A stretch of 64,000 nt of DNA from contig JADWOT020000006.1 of the NCBI GenBank assembly GCA_036345935.2, positions 11,258,519-11,322,518 on the forward strand, written 5' to 3'. Of this stretch, positions 49,400 through 61,938 are shown in pieces (position 1 is the stretch's first letter; every line of letters begins with the position of its first letter). Both the position numbers and the translations under genes were made by a program. Source of the DNA: Taenia hydatigena. Lineage: Eukaryota; Platyhelminthes; Cestoda; Cyclophyllidea; Taeniidae. Under the pieces are notes generated by a model. It was not told the DNA's origin, searched no databases, and saw only the letters and a list, made by a program, of their open reading frames with translations.

Positions 49400-52300
49400 A
49401 TGAGCATCCATATTCGTATGTCCTTACGCGAACCCCCTTTGCTCTTTGGATTTATCCCAATCGAACTCTATGTAGTTATTGTTGGAAGGGGTACCATATG
49501 TCAAATGAAAGCAGCACTTTTGCAAATAAATGCATTGCTAAGGTCATTTTTGAAGCGCATGCCCAGTGATGCGGATTGCTTTTCGACTCCAAGAGATTGT
49601 GGTTCGTTAGAAATCACTGCGCATATGTCGTCGTTTCTTACATTTTTGCAAAAATTACTTGACATTGAGAGTGGCCAGCTGGCAGACGAATGCTTTTCTA
49701 TGTTAATGGTAGGTCATTTTTGTACGTAACCGTAAGTGATAATATTGCAAGAAATTATGAAATTACTGCACTTTAAGCTTTGAAAATAAGTACTGTGTGT
49801 AGTCGATTATGCGTATATATTACAATTATTCATTTAAGCAGAAGTTAGTTGTAGGACCCTTTAACAGTAAAACTTATTCCTTTGTTTCAGCTTCTAATCA
49901 AAGACCTTCCCACACACATTCTTACTAGCACTAAGGAGTTTTTACTGGCTGCAGTTTTCCATCGCCTGGACATGGAGAGTATGCATATCAAAAAACTTAT
50001 TCACACAACCTCTTTGATGCTTTGTAAACGCTTCCCGACTGAATACATATTTGAGTCCATCCTACTTCAGTTGCGCTGCAACAATTTCACCATAATAAGG
50101 AACTCCATCGATGTTCTTACAGCGCTTATTTTAACAAACACAATTTCGCCATTAGAAATTGGTATGATATGCAGCAAATTGGTCCAAACCCTATTTAATA
50201 GTGAGCCAAAGGTACGCATTTTTCGCACCACCTTTTTTAATCCAAGTTTCATAACAAATAAAAATATTTTAGGTCTTAAAAGCTGCAATGGAATGCCTTG
50301 CGGCAATATTTTCCTTAAATTGTGTTCCAGAGAACCAGCTTATCAATTATCTCTCGAACAGCTTGCCTCTCTCACTTGATGAGGGCACGAAGAGGACGAT
50401 TTTACGTAGTGTGGAAATGCGTGCAAAAATACAATCTCCACCAAAGTTGGGATTTGATGGCTTACTCGTTTACGAATCAGGGATTTCCGATTCCGTAAAT
50501 CCAGGTATTACTGAAGACATGGTGTCGATCGTGAATGCAGGTTTTTAAATCTACTCTTTTAACCGGTGAAGTTAACTTTAAGAACTTTACACACTGACAG
50601 AGTTTTAAATTCTTGTAGTCAATGAAAAGTGCTAAACCATAAAAAAATCAGGGATGCATAATTCCTGTTTTATGATGTACATGGTTTTTAGATGGTTTGA
50701 ATGCTCTTTGTGTCGTTGGTCGTGATAGCAGTAACAACGGGTCTCACTCCAGCTGCAAAGTAAGCTCAGAGGCTTTGGTGGTGATACATTTACAATCTGT
50801 GGAGCATTTTTAATACAGTGGTTGCTTAGACCACTTTATAGTGCGGCGAATTGGCTATGTAAACAGAGTGTCAAAAAATTGACACGTTTTTGTGCACAAG
50901 TTTGTAAATGTTATACTCGAAATAGAAGAATAGAGAACGTGTAAATGGATGAGCTGGTGCCAAAGATCTGTAATTACCTAAATTTTAGTGATATTGCTGT
51001 CAAATCAAAGGTATTATGGTAGTTTGATCTTTTTGAGGTGACTAAGTTTTTTTAAATCACAGGTCAAACAAATTCGTATTGCCAAATTGGAGAAAACCTC
51101 ATTTTTGTTATAACGCTTTACAAAAAACTTGTAACAACTTTAACTGTGGAATATATGTGAAATGTATGTAGATAGGAATATTAGAGATGAGTAAAATTGT
51201 TGGCACTGGGTGACAGCTTGTAAATTCTCAATTTATGCACAGATTCCCTCGTCGGGATCATGTTAAAAAATAGCCGGGAAGATACTTTAGATATGAAGTT
51301 GAATATATGAATGTAATGGGGTGATTCAGTGGTTTAATCGCCTTTTACAGGAGATGATAAAGCCGCCTCAGCGAGCATCACCCTGGCGAGCTGCCGTCCG
51401 GCGCACTCGTCAAGCAAGCGTAGGCTATGCTGATCACTTCTCCGGTGAGAAATTCCTTCCGATTTTAGTGAGACGTGTTATCTATCACTTTTTTGTGATT
51501 AATTGGCTTTATTTTTAAAGCTTTTATGCAAAATATGTAAAACTAAAGCCATCGGTTCCACAAATGGACTGCCGTAGGTCAACTGGACCTTTAACAAACA
51601 ACACAATGTCCCTTTATGCACATTTGTAAGACATTTATAGCTGATAGCATCAATCCTTTACATCAGTACACGTTGTAGGCTTTGTTGCGTATCTCTTCGG
51701 CAATGCTAAATTTTGGTGCATGAGCATAAAGTCATGTTAGCTCGACTGCGTCTTCAGCTCTTCAGGAATTCCAAAAGGCTACACAGTCTCATCTCATCGC
51801 CAGAACTGCAGCAATAAACTCGACTGAGGGGAAAAAATTTCCGTTAAATTTGGCACGTGAGGACAACTCGCGCATCAGCGATCCGGCTGGGGATGCTAGC
51901 TCTAACAGCTATGCTCACATGGCTGAGAAAAGGCGATTGAAGAGTAATGAGGTTAAGTCGAGAGAACGACCACTATTTCTTGAGAGCTCGAGGAGGAAGT
52001 CGATTTCAGAAAAAAAGGTACATGAAAGGATTAGAAGCACGCGCAAGCTCACTGAGAAGCTATCCCAATTGATCATGCATTTGCGCTCATTCGTCACACC
52101 CCCAAATCACAAATATTCGTTGTTTATCGGCACCAATTCATTTGGCACAACATTTTATACCTGAGTAGTAGTAAATGAAAATTACTTTACCCCATCTAGC
52201 AGAACGGATTAAGACGCTGCTATTCAGCTCTATCGTTTGATGAAAAAGACGGTGAAAGCCGTACAAGCTTCTCGCAGGTAACATTATTGTTAATCACAAA

Positions 52301-55300
52301 GGAAATTTTGTCAGATTGCAGATTCAGTAATGAGCATTAAGTTTTCAGCTTCCAAGCGGTTGGACTCTTTACGAAGCAGAATTTCACAGTTGAGAAACAT
52401 TGAATGCTCATCCAGCGCAAGGTAACTCTACAATTGCATCGTACCACCCTCCATAGGCGAGCGTTGAAAGTAATGGACTCTTTTGAGAAAACTGGATCGT
52501 TGACACAGGAAGCTCTTCGAAATTCCGCCAACAATGTCACTACAGTTGCGTCAAAGGAAAATCGAGAGGCCCTAACTCGAATGAGCAGTGGCTACGCCTC
52601 GGAAGATGTTAATCAAGTTGCCACCACAAAACCTCAAACTGAAGTTGTATCGAGTATGCTTGCAGGCTTGAATATATTTGAATATACACTTATGCATTAA
52701 CGCTTAAGATATTTTACATTTAAACAGAGAGATATCAGGACGAAAATGGGAGAGAGCCGTTTTCTCAAAAGTCCACATCTTTAATTTCGGCCCCTTCAAG
52801 GGAGAAGCAAATGCGACCACGATTGCGCAAATCACTGTATGTTAATTTGATTGCCCTTCCAACGCAAAAGAGCGTTAGGCAATTAAAATCTATCTAAAGT
52901 GGCCCAAAGCATGTCTGGATTTGGTCCAATTTTTTTCCACATTATGCCCCAAATACAGTCTCACAAGAAATTGTTCCTATCGATCTCTTTAGCCATGAAT
53001 TAAAAAAAAACAAGGTTGTTAACGAAATTGTGGTAACTGTCTTGTCTGTCAGGCAGCAGGTGACGCTGCAAATCCTTCGTGTGGCCTTTTCGCACAGCTT
53101 GTTTGGCTTTTACAGTGGGAAGAAATGAACCGTCATTGTTTCGTGCCACACGCAAGTGCCCACGCGCATGATCGCAGATGTGCACATGAGTTCGTTTTCC
53201 ACAAACGCAAAAGTAACGGGGCATAGTATCCCATGGCAACGAATTACGAAAACGAAGTCTCCAAGCCAGTACCGAAAAGGAATAAATCAATTTTCAATGC
53301 TTTTCCAACCCAAACTATATGATTCAGACAGATATGTGGGCTCTGCGCCTGAGGCATCTGAGACAGTATAATGTTGTCGACTAAGAAACTTTAATTTGGA
53401 AATAATTGCTTTACGGTAAATGAAGTAGACTAAAAGAGATTTCGATTCGGTCATCGGTGTAAATGCAGTTTGATGAATCGGAACTGCTTATAACAAAGAC
53501 TTCATATACGTGCCGTTGCTGCAGACAAGCGCGACTTAAGCGGTCCCGGACAGTGCATTGGGCAAGCCGGACTTCGTGTCGACCCAGTGTCGACGTCAGA
53601 GGTGCTGTGGAGGCCTTAACCTCAGGAGAGTGGGAGAAACAACATGACGCTTTGCGTTTCTTGAGCTGTTTCTTCGAAGCCAACTCGCACAAGGAGGACC
53701 ACGAACTTCGCAGCTGGTCGCTAGAACAAGTTCAACAGCTCTGCAGCGGTCTTGTCTTCGTCGCATCCAGCCTGCGCTCACAGGTCGGCACGCAATCACA
53801 AATGCCATTTGTAGCATCATTCACTATAAATAGGGGATTTCATATAGGAAATTTGTTATTCACGTTAAAGAAATCTCAATTTACAGGTGCAAAATAATAC
53901 TTCACAAAACTTGTGTTGCTTCTCGCATTAGAAAAGGCAAAGTGTATTTGTCCATGATATAAGTCATGCTGTCGACGAGCCAATCATCTTATGCTTGAAC
54001 TGCTTTAATAACGCACTTTTTTTAGAATCGATGCGAGACAAGGCAACAGTGCACGACTCCCGAATTACCGATTTGATTTAGACACAAGATATAAGTGAAA
54101 CACAATAAGAAAATCAGCAAGTACCTATTTTATTATATGTGGTGTGTAAAGGTGTCAAGAATGGCCATAGAAGGCATAAAGTCGACAGTGAAGTTGTTGA
54201 CGTCGGAGCAGCTGGAACCGGTGACGCGATCGCTCTTCTTCGGTCTGGTGGGGAGGGTGGGTGGCGATGCAAGTACGACCTTTCTGCGCAATGAAGCGTG
54301 CGAGGCGATCGGTCTGCTGGTGGAGCGGGCGCCTGCGCTCGCCCTTCTCGTCTGTCTCAACGACGCCTGCCACAACACCCCATCGCGCAGCCTCCTTGGT
54401 CGGCGCTGTCTCGCACGCTGCTATGCCGCCGTCCTGCCTCGCCTCCTGACCACCAGTACGTGCCTATCGAAAGGCGACCAACACCCTCTCCTGACGCGCA
54501 AACATAAGGACATTTTCGACCGGATGCTCCCTCACCTCGCCTCTTTCCTCCGTAATGGCGACTTTGAAACCAGGTTCTTCGTGTCTCCCGAATCTTTGCT
54601 CTTCCAATTTAGTGGAATTAAGGATGTATCATAATTTTGGGTGCTGAAAATTGAACATAAATGCCATTGCAAGGTTGACCAACTTCGCACAAGTAGAGTT
54701 CAGTGTCACCGCTATCCTCACCATCTAGACTAAAGCGTCGGCGCCGCAGAGCTCTCGTAGTGCCTCATTTTTGGTTTTTATGTTACTTCAGTCTATAAAG
54801 CCAGACACTTTAAAATTATTTTTAATGGAGACCTGTTGAATTAACGTTGTCTGCGGTAGCAAAAATTTCCCATTTAGTATAATCTTTTCATTCAATTTGT
54901 TTTGCGTCTAAACCTTCCAGAAATAATGGAGAAAACATTCTTCGAGTGTTGATGACAATTCGTGACTTTGAAACACACCTCAAATTCGTATTAAGCGACC
55001 ACGACCGCGGCACATTCACAGAAGCTATGGACAAGTTATTTAAACACAAGGTATTGCATGCTCTGGAAATTCATAAATAAACGCAATTTTTTGCGCATAT
55101 AAATCCTGTCTTTCATTAAGAGTAACTCCTACATGAACGGTGCATTCTCGACCCTGAAAATGTCACGCAGACCTACCCTCCGTCGCGTTGCGCACGGACG
55201 CTCAAGTAGTCGACCATTGGATAGGCGCGCCCCGACACCTCCACTACCCGCTCCGCTCCCGCTCGCGCCTCTATCCAGGCTTCCAAACGAGGTTGTGCAG

Positions 55301-57842
55301 TGCAACTGCTGCAATGACAGCAGCCAAGCTGCAATGCTGCGGTTGGGCGAGCAAGAGCGCCTCTTCAGCCTTCTCGAACTTGGAGCCCAGATCAAAGAAT
55401 CTGATGCTCCGATCAAGCTCTCAACCTCAGAGGTCAAAATTTCACTTACTCTGCTACATGCTCCCCAAGTTTAAAAAGCTACACTTTGTAAGATAGGTTG
55501 AGCTTTCGGCTAGTAAACTATTCAAGCCAGTTGTTTGATGTGAATGATGAACGGTGCCTCTCACTGAATCACTTATGCCACCGTGTAGAGAATAGCTTTG
55601 CGGTTTTAGCTACCCATGCAAATAGTTTGACTCAGAAATTGAGCAGGTATCTTGCATTATTTTTTTAAGAAGGCTTTCGTGGGCCGTTACTTTTTGCATT
55701 TGCCAACGGGCTCCCCCATCACATACATCTGTCCCATTTGCATGGTAGTGGTGTCGCTAAAGTGCATAAGTGAGATTTCATGCAAGTTGTGTCGACAGGT
55801 GGACAGTTTAGTTTAAATTCGCGTAAAACATCTAAAAATATTGCATATCCTTAACTCTGTTCCCTGCGTGAGGGTGTCGTGGGATGTGATGTGATGATTG
55901 CCCCAGGCGACAAATTTGAACATCTACGTAACCCATCTTCGCCGATTATCTCAATTTAAAGGCTTCAATTTGACCGATTTTACTCCCTGACTTTGATTAC
56001 CTAAAACGCTTTTGACGAACAAGTTACATGGTTGAAAACTTCCACTTCTTAGTTTGTTAATCATTGCTAATTTGATTTCATAGATAGTGGATATGGTATC
56101 ACCAATGCTACTGGATGAAAACGAAGAAGTTGCCGTCACAGCATTAAAGCTGTGTCTGGATGCGAGGCAGCTGGATTTAGGGAACAGCCACTGCAAGCAC
56201 GATGAGGACAAATTTTGCCCGGGTCTACTCTCTCTTCTGTGCGACAGGGAGGATACGGAGGGCTTCACGAGTGTTTTGGCACTCATCTACCAGCAGCTTC
56301 ATAGTAAATTGACTGGTGTGTCGAAATTGTCACGCAAATGCCTTGACGAGACTCGGCGTATACTAGGTAATTTTGCCCTTGCAATGTCTACCACATCCTC
56401 AAAACTATTGCCAACTTACTAAGGTAGGCAATTGCGCTTAACGACGACGAATTGAGTCGATCTGTCGAACCCCTAGGCACACCAACCTATTAGAAGACTT
56501 CATTCCAATCTAGAAATCGGATTCGTAAACCAAGTTTAAATTCAAATGTCTAAACACTTGGGCGGACTTGAACAGTTTCTGGAATAAATACCTTTCGTAA
56601 AGCAATTGAAATAGTCTATTTAAAGGGATTCGCTATCCACACATATTTGAGTGTTTCAAAGAATGAGTTCAATGGAAAGCCATCTATTTTTACATGACTT
56701 GAAGAAGTGGTTCACGTTTAATCGTTTCCCTGCAAATAACCTTTAAGGATGAGTGAGGAGAGCTTGATAAACTGTTCTGTTTTGTTAATTTTGTACCGAG
56801 GGTCGACAATTTGCGTGGATTAAAACTGAACTTTGTATCTGGGTTGGTGCTCAAGTGTGATAATGACTTATCCCTAAATGACCTCCCGTAATGGCGCCTG
56901 ATACATCGTTTTTGGGTTGGATCACTCTAAATTCCCCCGCACTTCAGTTGAAACAATTTAGCTTTGTACTTTCAATTATTCCATTTTATGCTATTGTATT
57001 TACTTGAAGATACAGCTGTCCATACATTCGCATTGCTGTATAGTAGAAGGATTGTAAATTTTACCGTCTTTCGGATCATGAACCAGTGATCGAGCACAAG
57101 TGCAGGGAACTTAACTGGCTTGCGATAACAAAAGAATCCTACCTCGGAGATTTCTGAGTTTGTTAGGGAATCATGAATGATCTTGGCTACTAAGCTGCTT
57201 TGCTAACAATACATCAGTAAACAACCCATTTCGTCTGTGGAGAAAATTTTATTTGGAAATCCTTTCAAATGAAAAGTAGTCGAGTTCTTCTCAAATCATG
57301 CAGGTGACTATGGAAATCACATCTGACATATGGCGGCCAACTCGACGACTGCTTTGTAGATAGGATAATCTAAGTAATTATCATGAATAGGAGTTAGAGT
57401 TATAACGCTCCGCAGCATGTGATTTATCGACTTCCTAATGATGTCTCCAACACAAATACCTTCAGCTGCACTAAAAGCGTTTGCTTGTGGTGCAGGTGCT
57501 GAGGCGTTGGTGAAACCCCTACTAAAAGCCGTCTCCTTGAGCACCTCAGACACTGTGAGCCTGGTCCACGAGCTGTGCGACATCACAGCAGACCTCAACG
57601 CGGGGTCACCGCTGATTGTACGCCATCTGCTACCCGCAGCCATGCAGCTGCTACGTCGGTGCCATCCACTGGCGGAGGCAGGGCAGCGGCAGTGCGGAGA
57701 AGGGAACACCGTCGAACATGACGCCATCGCCACCTTCATCAGGTGCCTGGCTAATCTGGCGGGGATGGACACGCTCTACGCTGCCGCGGCAAGGGAGGGT
57801 CTAGGCGATGAAATTTCCCGCTATCTCCTGATTCCAGCATGA
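49400..57842 (+). CDS. TOGARAM1: TOGARAM/Crescerin-like TOG-array microtubule regulator
   Basis: Seventeen exons: 49400-49708, 49891-50211, 50273-50540, 50692-50759, 51351-51444, 51758-52017, 52200-52277, 52357-52421, 52457-52653, 52728-52836, 53525-53783, 54152-54573, 54921-55050, 55121-55432, 55531-55646, 56084-56366, 57466-57842 (about 1222 aa). Exons 1-3 form a TOG domain opening LFGFIPIEL, which aligns with the start of TOG2 of human TOGARAM1, and ending in the post-TOG linker. Exons 11-13 carry the third TOG (LTSGEWEKQHDALRFL, then LRSQVSRMAIEG). Exons 14-17 form the C-terminal TOG. The linker (exons 4-10) is Ser/Arg-rich. The family binds tubulin and controls axonemal microtubules in cilia; that role is inferred. 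Donors after exons 11 (GTCGGC) and 14 (GTCAAA) are non-consensus, and the exon 15-16 phases do not match, so a small exon is probably missed there. TOG1 is absent. Confidence 0.85.
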
Positions 57843-58445
57843 TTTTCCCTAACACCACCCGTCTAGCACACGACTAAATTAAAATTCCTCATCACACACT
57901 TCTACTGAATGATAGCTGAGTCCATCAGCAGCAGATTTTTTGTTCTGATTGCGCAGAGATACTGTTGTTTTCGACGACTTATCGGCCAATTGACTCCTAA
58001 TATTCCAGTACTCTTTGGATGCGAATTAATCTTGGGCTTTACCTAGATTTGGAATTAACTCGAAACATGTTAAATGATCTCAGCGTTATTATATAACATT
58101 GAGGTTTTCATTCTAAATTTGCACATATTGTTAGAAATTTGGATTGGCCAAAGCCGTCTTATGGAACTAAAATTTTCAATAACTATTGCGGAGCTACATG
58201 GACAAAGACGTATACCTGACGTACGTACTCCATAGCCAGGGTTTTTGTGAGTCAGGGATGTGCGCGTTACCTAGACATTTCTGTGTGCACTTGATAAGTT
58301 TCTGGAATTCAACGCAGCCTCAAACCGCTAGTCCTCGCACCCTTCGAGCCTCAAGACCCAGATAGAGCTCAGTACACGGTCCGCGATTTGCGCCATCAAA
58401 GTGAATGAGCTAAACTAATGTAAAGAAATGTTAGAAAGTTGCAAC
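57843..58445. other. Downstream of TOGARAM-like gene
   Basis: AT-rich 3' flank. No exon recognised. Confidence 0.35.
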
Positions 58446-58452
58446 AGACCCT

Positions 58453-58580
58453 GTGCAGCGTCTCGAGATTTCCTGAAGGCAGAAGAAGCCATAATGCTCG
58501 GGCAGAATAAACATCTCCAATACATAGAAGGGATTTGGGCTACTGACATGGCCCAGAGGCCAACCCAACCTATGAAGGGA
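58453..58580 (-). mobile_element. LTR fragment of TRIM family
   Basis: Begins TGCAGCGTCTCGAG and keeps AAGGCAGAAGAAGCCATAAT and CTGACATGGCCCAGAGGCCA. The distal third is missing. Confidence 0.6.
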
Positions 58581-58599
58581 AAACGGCGGAGACGAGAAA

Positions 58600-59482
58600 T
58601 GGCCCCCTTTACTAAACAGTGAGTTAAACTATCAACCCATTACAACCAAGCACCTTTTTGATTTGCCAATTCGTCAAACTTGCAGACAAAGCGCTGACAA
58701 TACTCACTGATAACTATTAAATCTGTTGAGAAAGTAATTAATTGCTCGATTTCCTGAAGTAATGCTCAGAAGAGAACTGAGAACAGGTGCAGAACCACCA
58801 ATCAATTGGACGTTTAGGAAAATAAAACCGAACAGGAACGGGGTTATATCGTTGACCACTGTGACGACTGAAAAAGGGTAATTCGCATTTCAAGGTTCGC
58901 GAATTGGAGACCCTTATACAATTTGCGAAAGTTCGATTTCACCGATTACTCCTTTGAAAAGTGGGAATCGGACGCAACGGAGGCTCTCCTGATCAACGAG
59001 TAAAACCAACCCTCCTTGCACATCGATGCTATGATGAGCTTCAGTACCAGCGAATCCCGTCTTGCTCAAATTTTCAACAACTCGTCTTCCAAGTATATGC
59101 ATTTATACCTCAACTATGATCAATGCAAAATGGGTAATTAAAGATTGGATCAAAATGAAAAAGATGATAAAGGTAACAATTTCTAATTTGACAATGCCAA
59201 TGAAGGAATGTCTACTGTGACGGTATCAGTGATTAGCTGAAAGCAAATAGGAATTAGTAGTAAAGAAACTTTTCGATAACTATTACTGTAAGTATCGGAA
59301 GAAGGAAAGAGGTAAGGACAAGTAACACACCAACACACAGGTGTCATGAAATAAAGTGACGTAATATGCTTCTTATACATTAATAAAGTAATGTACGCAT
59401 GTACATAAATTATACACGTACATAATTCATAAACTTATGCATCTTTAAACAACCGATTTTCAGTTTCGCTTATCCAAAGCGT
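58600..59482. other. Intergenic, no supported gene
   Basis: Frames of 60-65 codons at 58914-59102 and 59183-59380 have no recognisable content. Confidence 0.35.
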
Positions 59483-59780
59483 TCAAATCGCATTGCCGAA
59501 TTGATCCATACGGTAAGTGGTTATAGCGAAGTAATGGGAATGATAAACAGGATTTAAAAATAAATTGGTTTCCAATATGGTATCAGAAATACCAAATAAA
59601 ATAAAACCCAAAGCCAGCGACTCTGGTAAATGTTCAAGCACAGTCACTACAGCCTGCCACATCATTGCAGCCATTATGAGGCCATAAAGAGGGATTGCAA
59701 AACGAAGGGAATTATGTAGAGCAAAAAAATCAGCAGTTGCAGACAATACAGCGAACGATGGGAAGGAGGAAGAAGGGGGA
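59483..59780 (-). CDS. TMEM86: TMEM86/YhhN-type protein, C-terminal exon (partial)
   Basis: About 99 codons from an acceptor at 59781-59782 to a TGA at 59483. The C-terminal half matches the last two helices of the YhhN family: FAIPLYGLIMAAMMWQAV, then LALGFILFGISDTIL, NLFLNPVYHSHYFAITTY and a terminal MDQFGNAI at the place of the family's YxAQxL end. TMEM86A/B are membrane lysoplasmalogenases that hydrolyse the vinyl-ether bond of lysoplasmalogens; activity here is inferred. The first ~140 residues of the family were not found in 59781-61938. They are therefore too diverged to recognise, split into short exons, or lost, in which case this is a fragment. The acceptor has a poor pyrimidine tract. 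Confidence 0.55.
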
Positions 59781-61938
59781 ATCTAAGCGGTCAAAAATCG
59801 TGTCTAGTAACACAGAAAAAGTGGCTGAATGCAGAAGCCATAACTCCCAACACGAAAGCTCCTTTCGACTCACAGGCTACGCTGGTGATACGAGCACTAA
59901 GGAAGAGTAGTTCGATGGCAATACACTCCCCAAAAGGTTTAGATCCAGTCCATGATCAAATAAATCCGTCGAAATCGGATAACCAAACTATGGGAACACA
60001 ATTTGATGAGCAGCTCCCAAAGGCCAACGGGGACTCGACGTAGGACCTTATGGTGTAAGTGAGAAAAAGGACATCGGGATCAGTTTGACCAGTTTCGCCC
60101 ATAAAGGTTGCCCTTCGTTAACGATTTGTGAATAGTAAGCGGATGGATTTCGTCCGATTTAGACTTTTGGATAAATTAGAATTATGGAAGACTCACAGTA
60201 AATATGTGACATCTAGCCCACGTGCACGTTATGAAAACAAACAACAGATCTTGCCTTCAAGAAAAAAATGTTTTGAGACATAAAACGGCTCGCTGCACAC
60301 CAAGCTATTACAACGAGAAAAACTAAAAATGACATTAGAGTAAATCCAAGGCCTGCCACCTGTTTCTTGCGTCTGATAGGCGGAGAAAAACTATGCCTTG
60401 CGCCAAGTGCCGAACTGGTTAGTAATATGCCCCTAACCTATTCCATCGGACTAATCTTCCTCATAATCCTTTAGAGTAAGCCAAATTTGAAACAAATTTT
60501 GCCATTTACCGTACCTGCCATGGTAAACTCCCCTAGAACTTGCAATATGACACCTACTTATTTGGTACTATGTAGTAATTCCGTCTCGTCTATGTGGGTG
60601 ATGACGCTAAATCCTCGGATCCCACGGTTTGAACTACTAGTTTGTAGTGCAACCCTTACCCCATGCTAATAGCCTCACCTGTTTGGGCGCTAAAAGTAAG
60701 CGTTCTGTTATTCACTGCTGAGCATTTTGACCATATAAAAGACTTAACGTGCTAAATAGAAATTCAAACTGTAAACTGACATAATTCGCTCTAGTACACT
60801 GCACTTGATCGTCACCGCATCCCAGACCCCAAAACCCACTCACGAACCAGGAACGAATTCCGCACATTTTGCAATTCGAGTTATTTGAGCCCATCAGCGG
60901 TGATGCACTCCACCACCTCTTCTGAAAGTAGTTTCGCTGGCTGTGTATTCCCTATGATTGGATGCAACTCTCGGAGAAGATCCCCCTAGCGGGATCAGTT
61001 GACCCGGACACAACCTCTTTTCTCCTATTTTAACGCCACCTACCCATCAACACGGTTTTTGGTGAATTACTGGGATCGCGGTGGTGACCCCACCTCACGT
61101 AAGACGAGAACTCGAGATTACTACCTCCAAACTGTTCAGGCCTGCACCACTTGAGCTTCACGAGATGGAGGTGGTCATTCAATGGGCTTACCTCCGTGGA
61201 ATAGCAAGTGCACTTGCATGGTCTAGACCCCCTTCGACGAGCATCACCCCTGAAAGAACACAAAACCGATCTTAAAGGCTCGTCCATTTAAGTCGGGCCT
61301 GTTTACTGGAACTGCTGCTAAAGCTTCCTTTATATAGGTCATCCTGAAGCCATAATAAAGCACGACAAAAACCCGTTTACTGCTAGCACATAGAAGGACC
61401 GACATCTCAGTAGCATGGTGGGCAAGCCAGACCACAAGTACGATTTGGATTTGAGCAATTAAGTAAATTTGGAACATGATTTCGCTATACACGAATGGCG
61501 CGAGTTCCACATGATCGATGCCTCCATTTGTTCACACTATTATGAAGTCGAAACACATTAGTATTAATTACTTTTGGTTTGTTATCAAATTTCCTGTTAG
61601 CAAAATGAACTTTAGTGTACACACAAACAAGTTGATGGGCGGATAAATAAGGGCGTAGTTTTTAAACGTGATGAGCCAATAAAAAAGTCCAAAACGTCAG
61701 AGGAGACAACAACTCAGAAGCTGAGAGGATGTAGCGTAACACTACGAATGGTAAAATGGAATACCGAAACAACTTGCCCCAATAAGACATTCTACGTGCT
61801 TAATGTTTGGATTAACAAGCATTATTTTCCCAGTATGGTAAGTAGAAATGCCCCTTCGGAATACAAAAGTCCAAAATGCACAAAGCAATTAATAACCGCT
61901 TGTGATGTCATTATGAGGCCTCCGACTGAAAACAGCTG
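59781..61938. other. Possible upstream exons of TMEM86-like gene, not resolved
   Basis: A short hydrophobic minus-strand frame near 60260-60360 (GFTLMSFLVFLVVIAW) and one at 61244-61510 could encode membrane helices, but neither aligns convincingly to the YhhN family. Nothing else was recognised. Confidence 0.3.
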
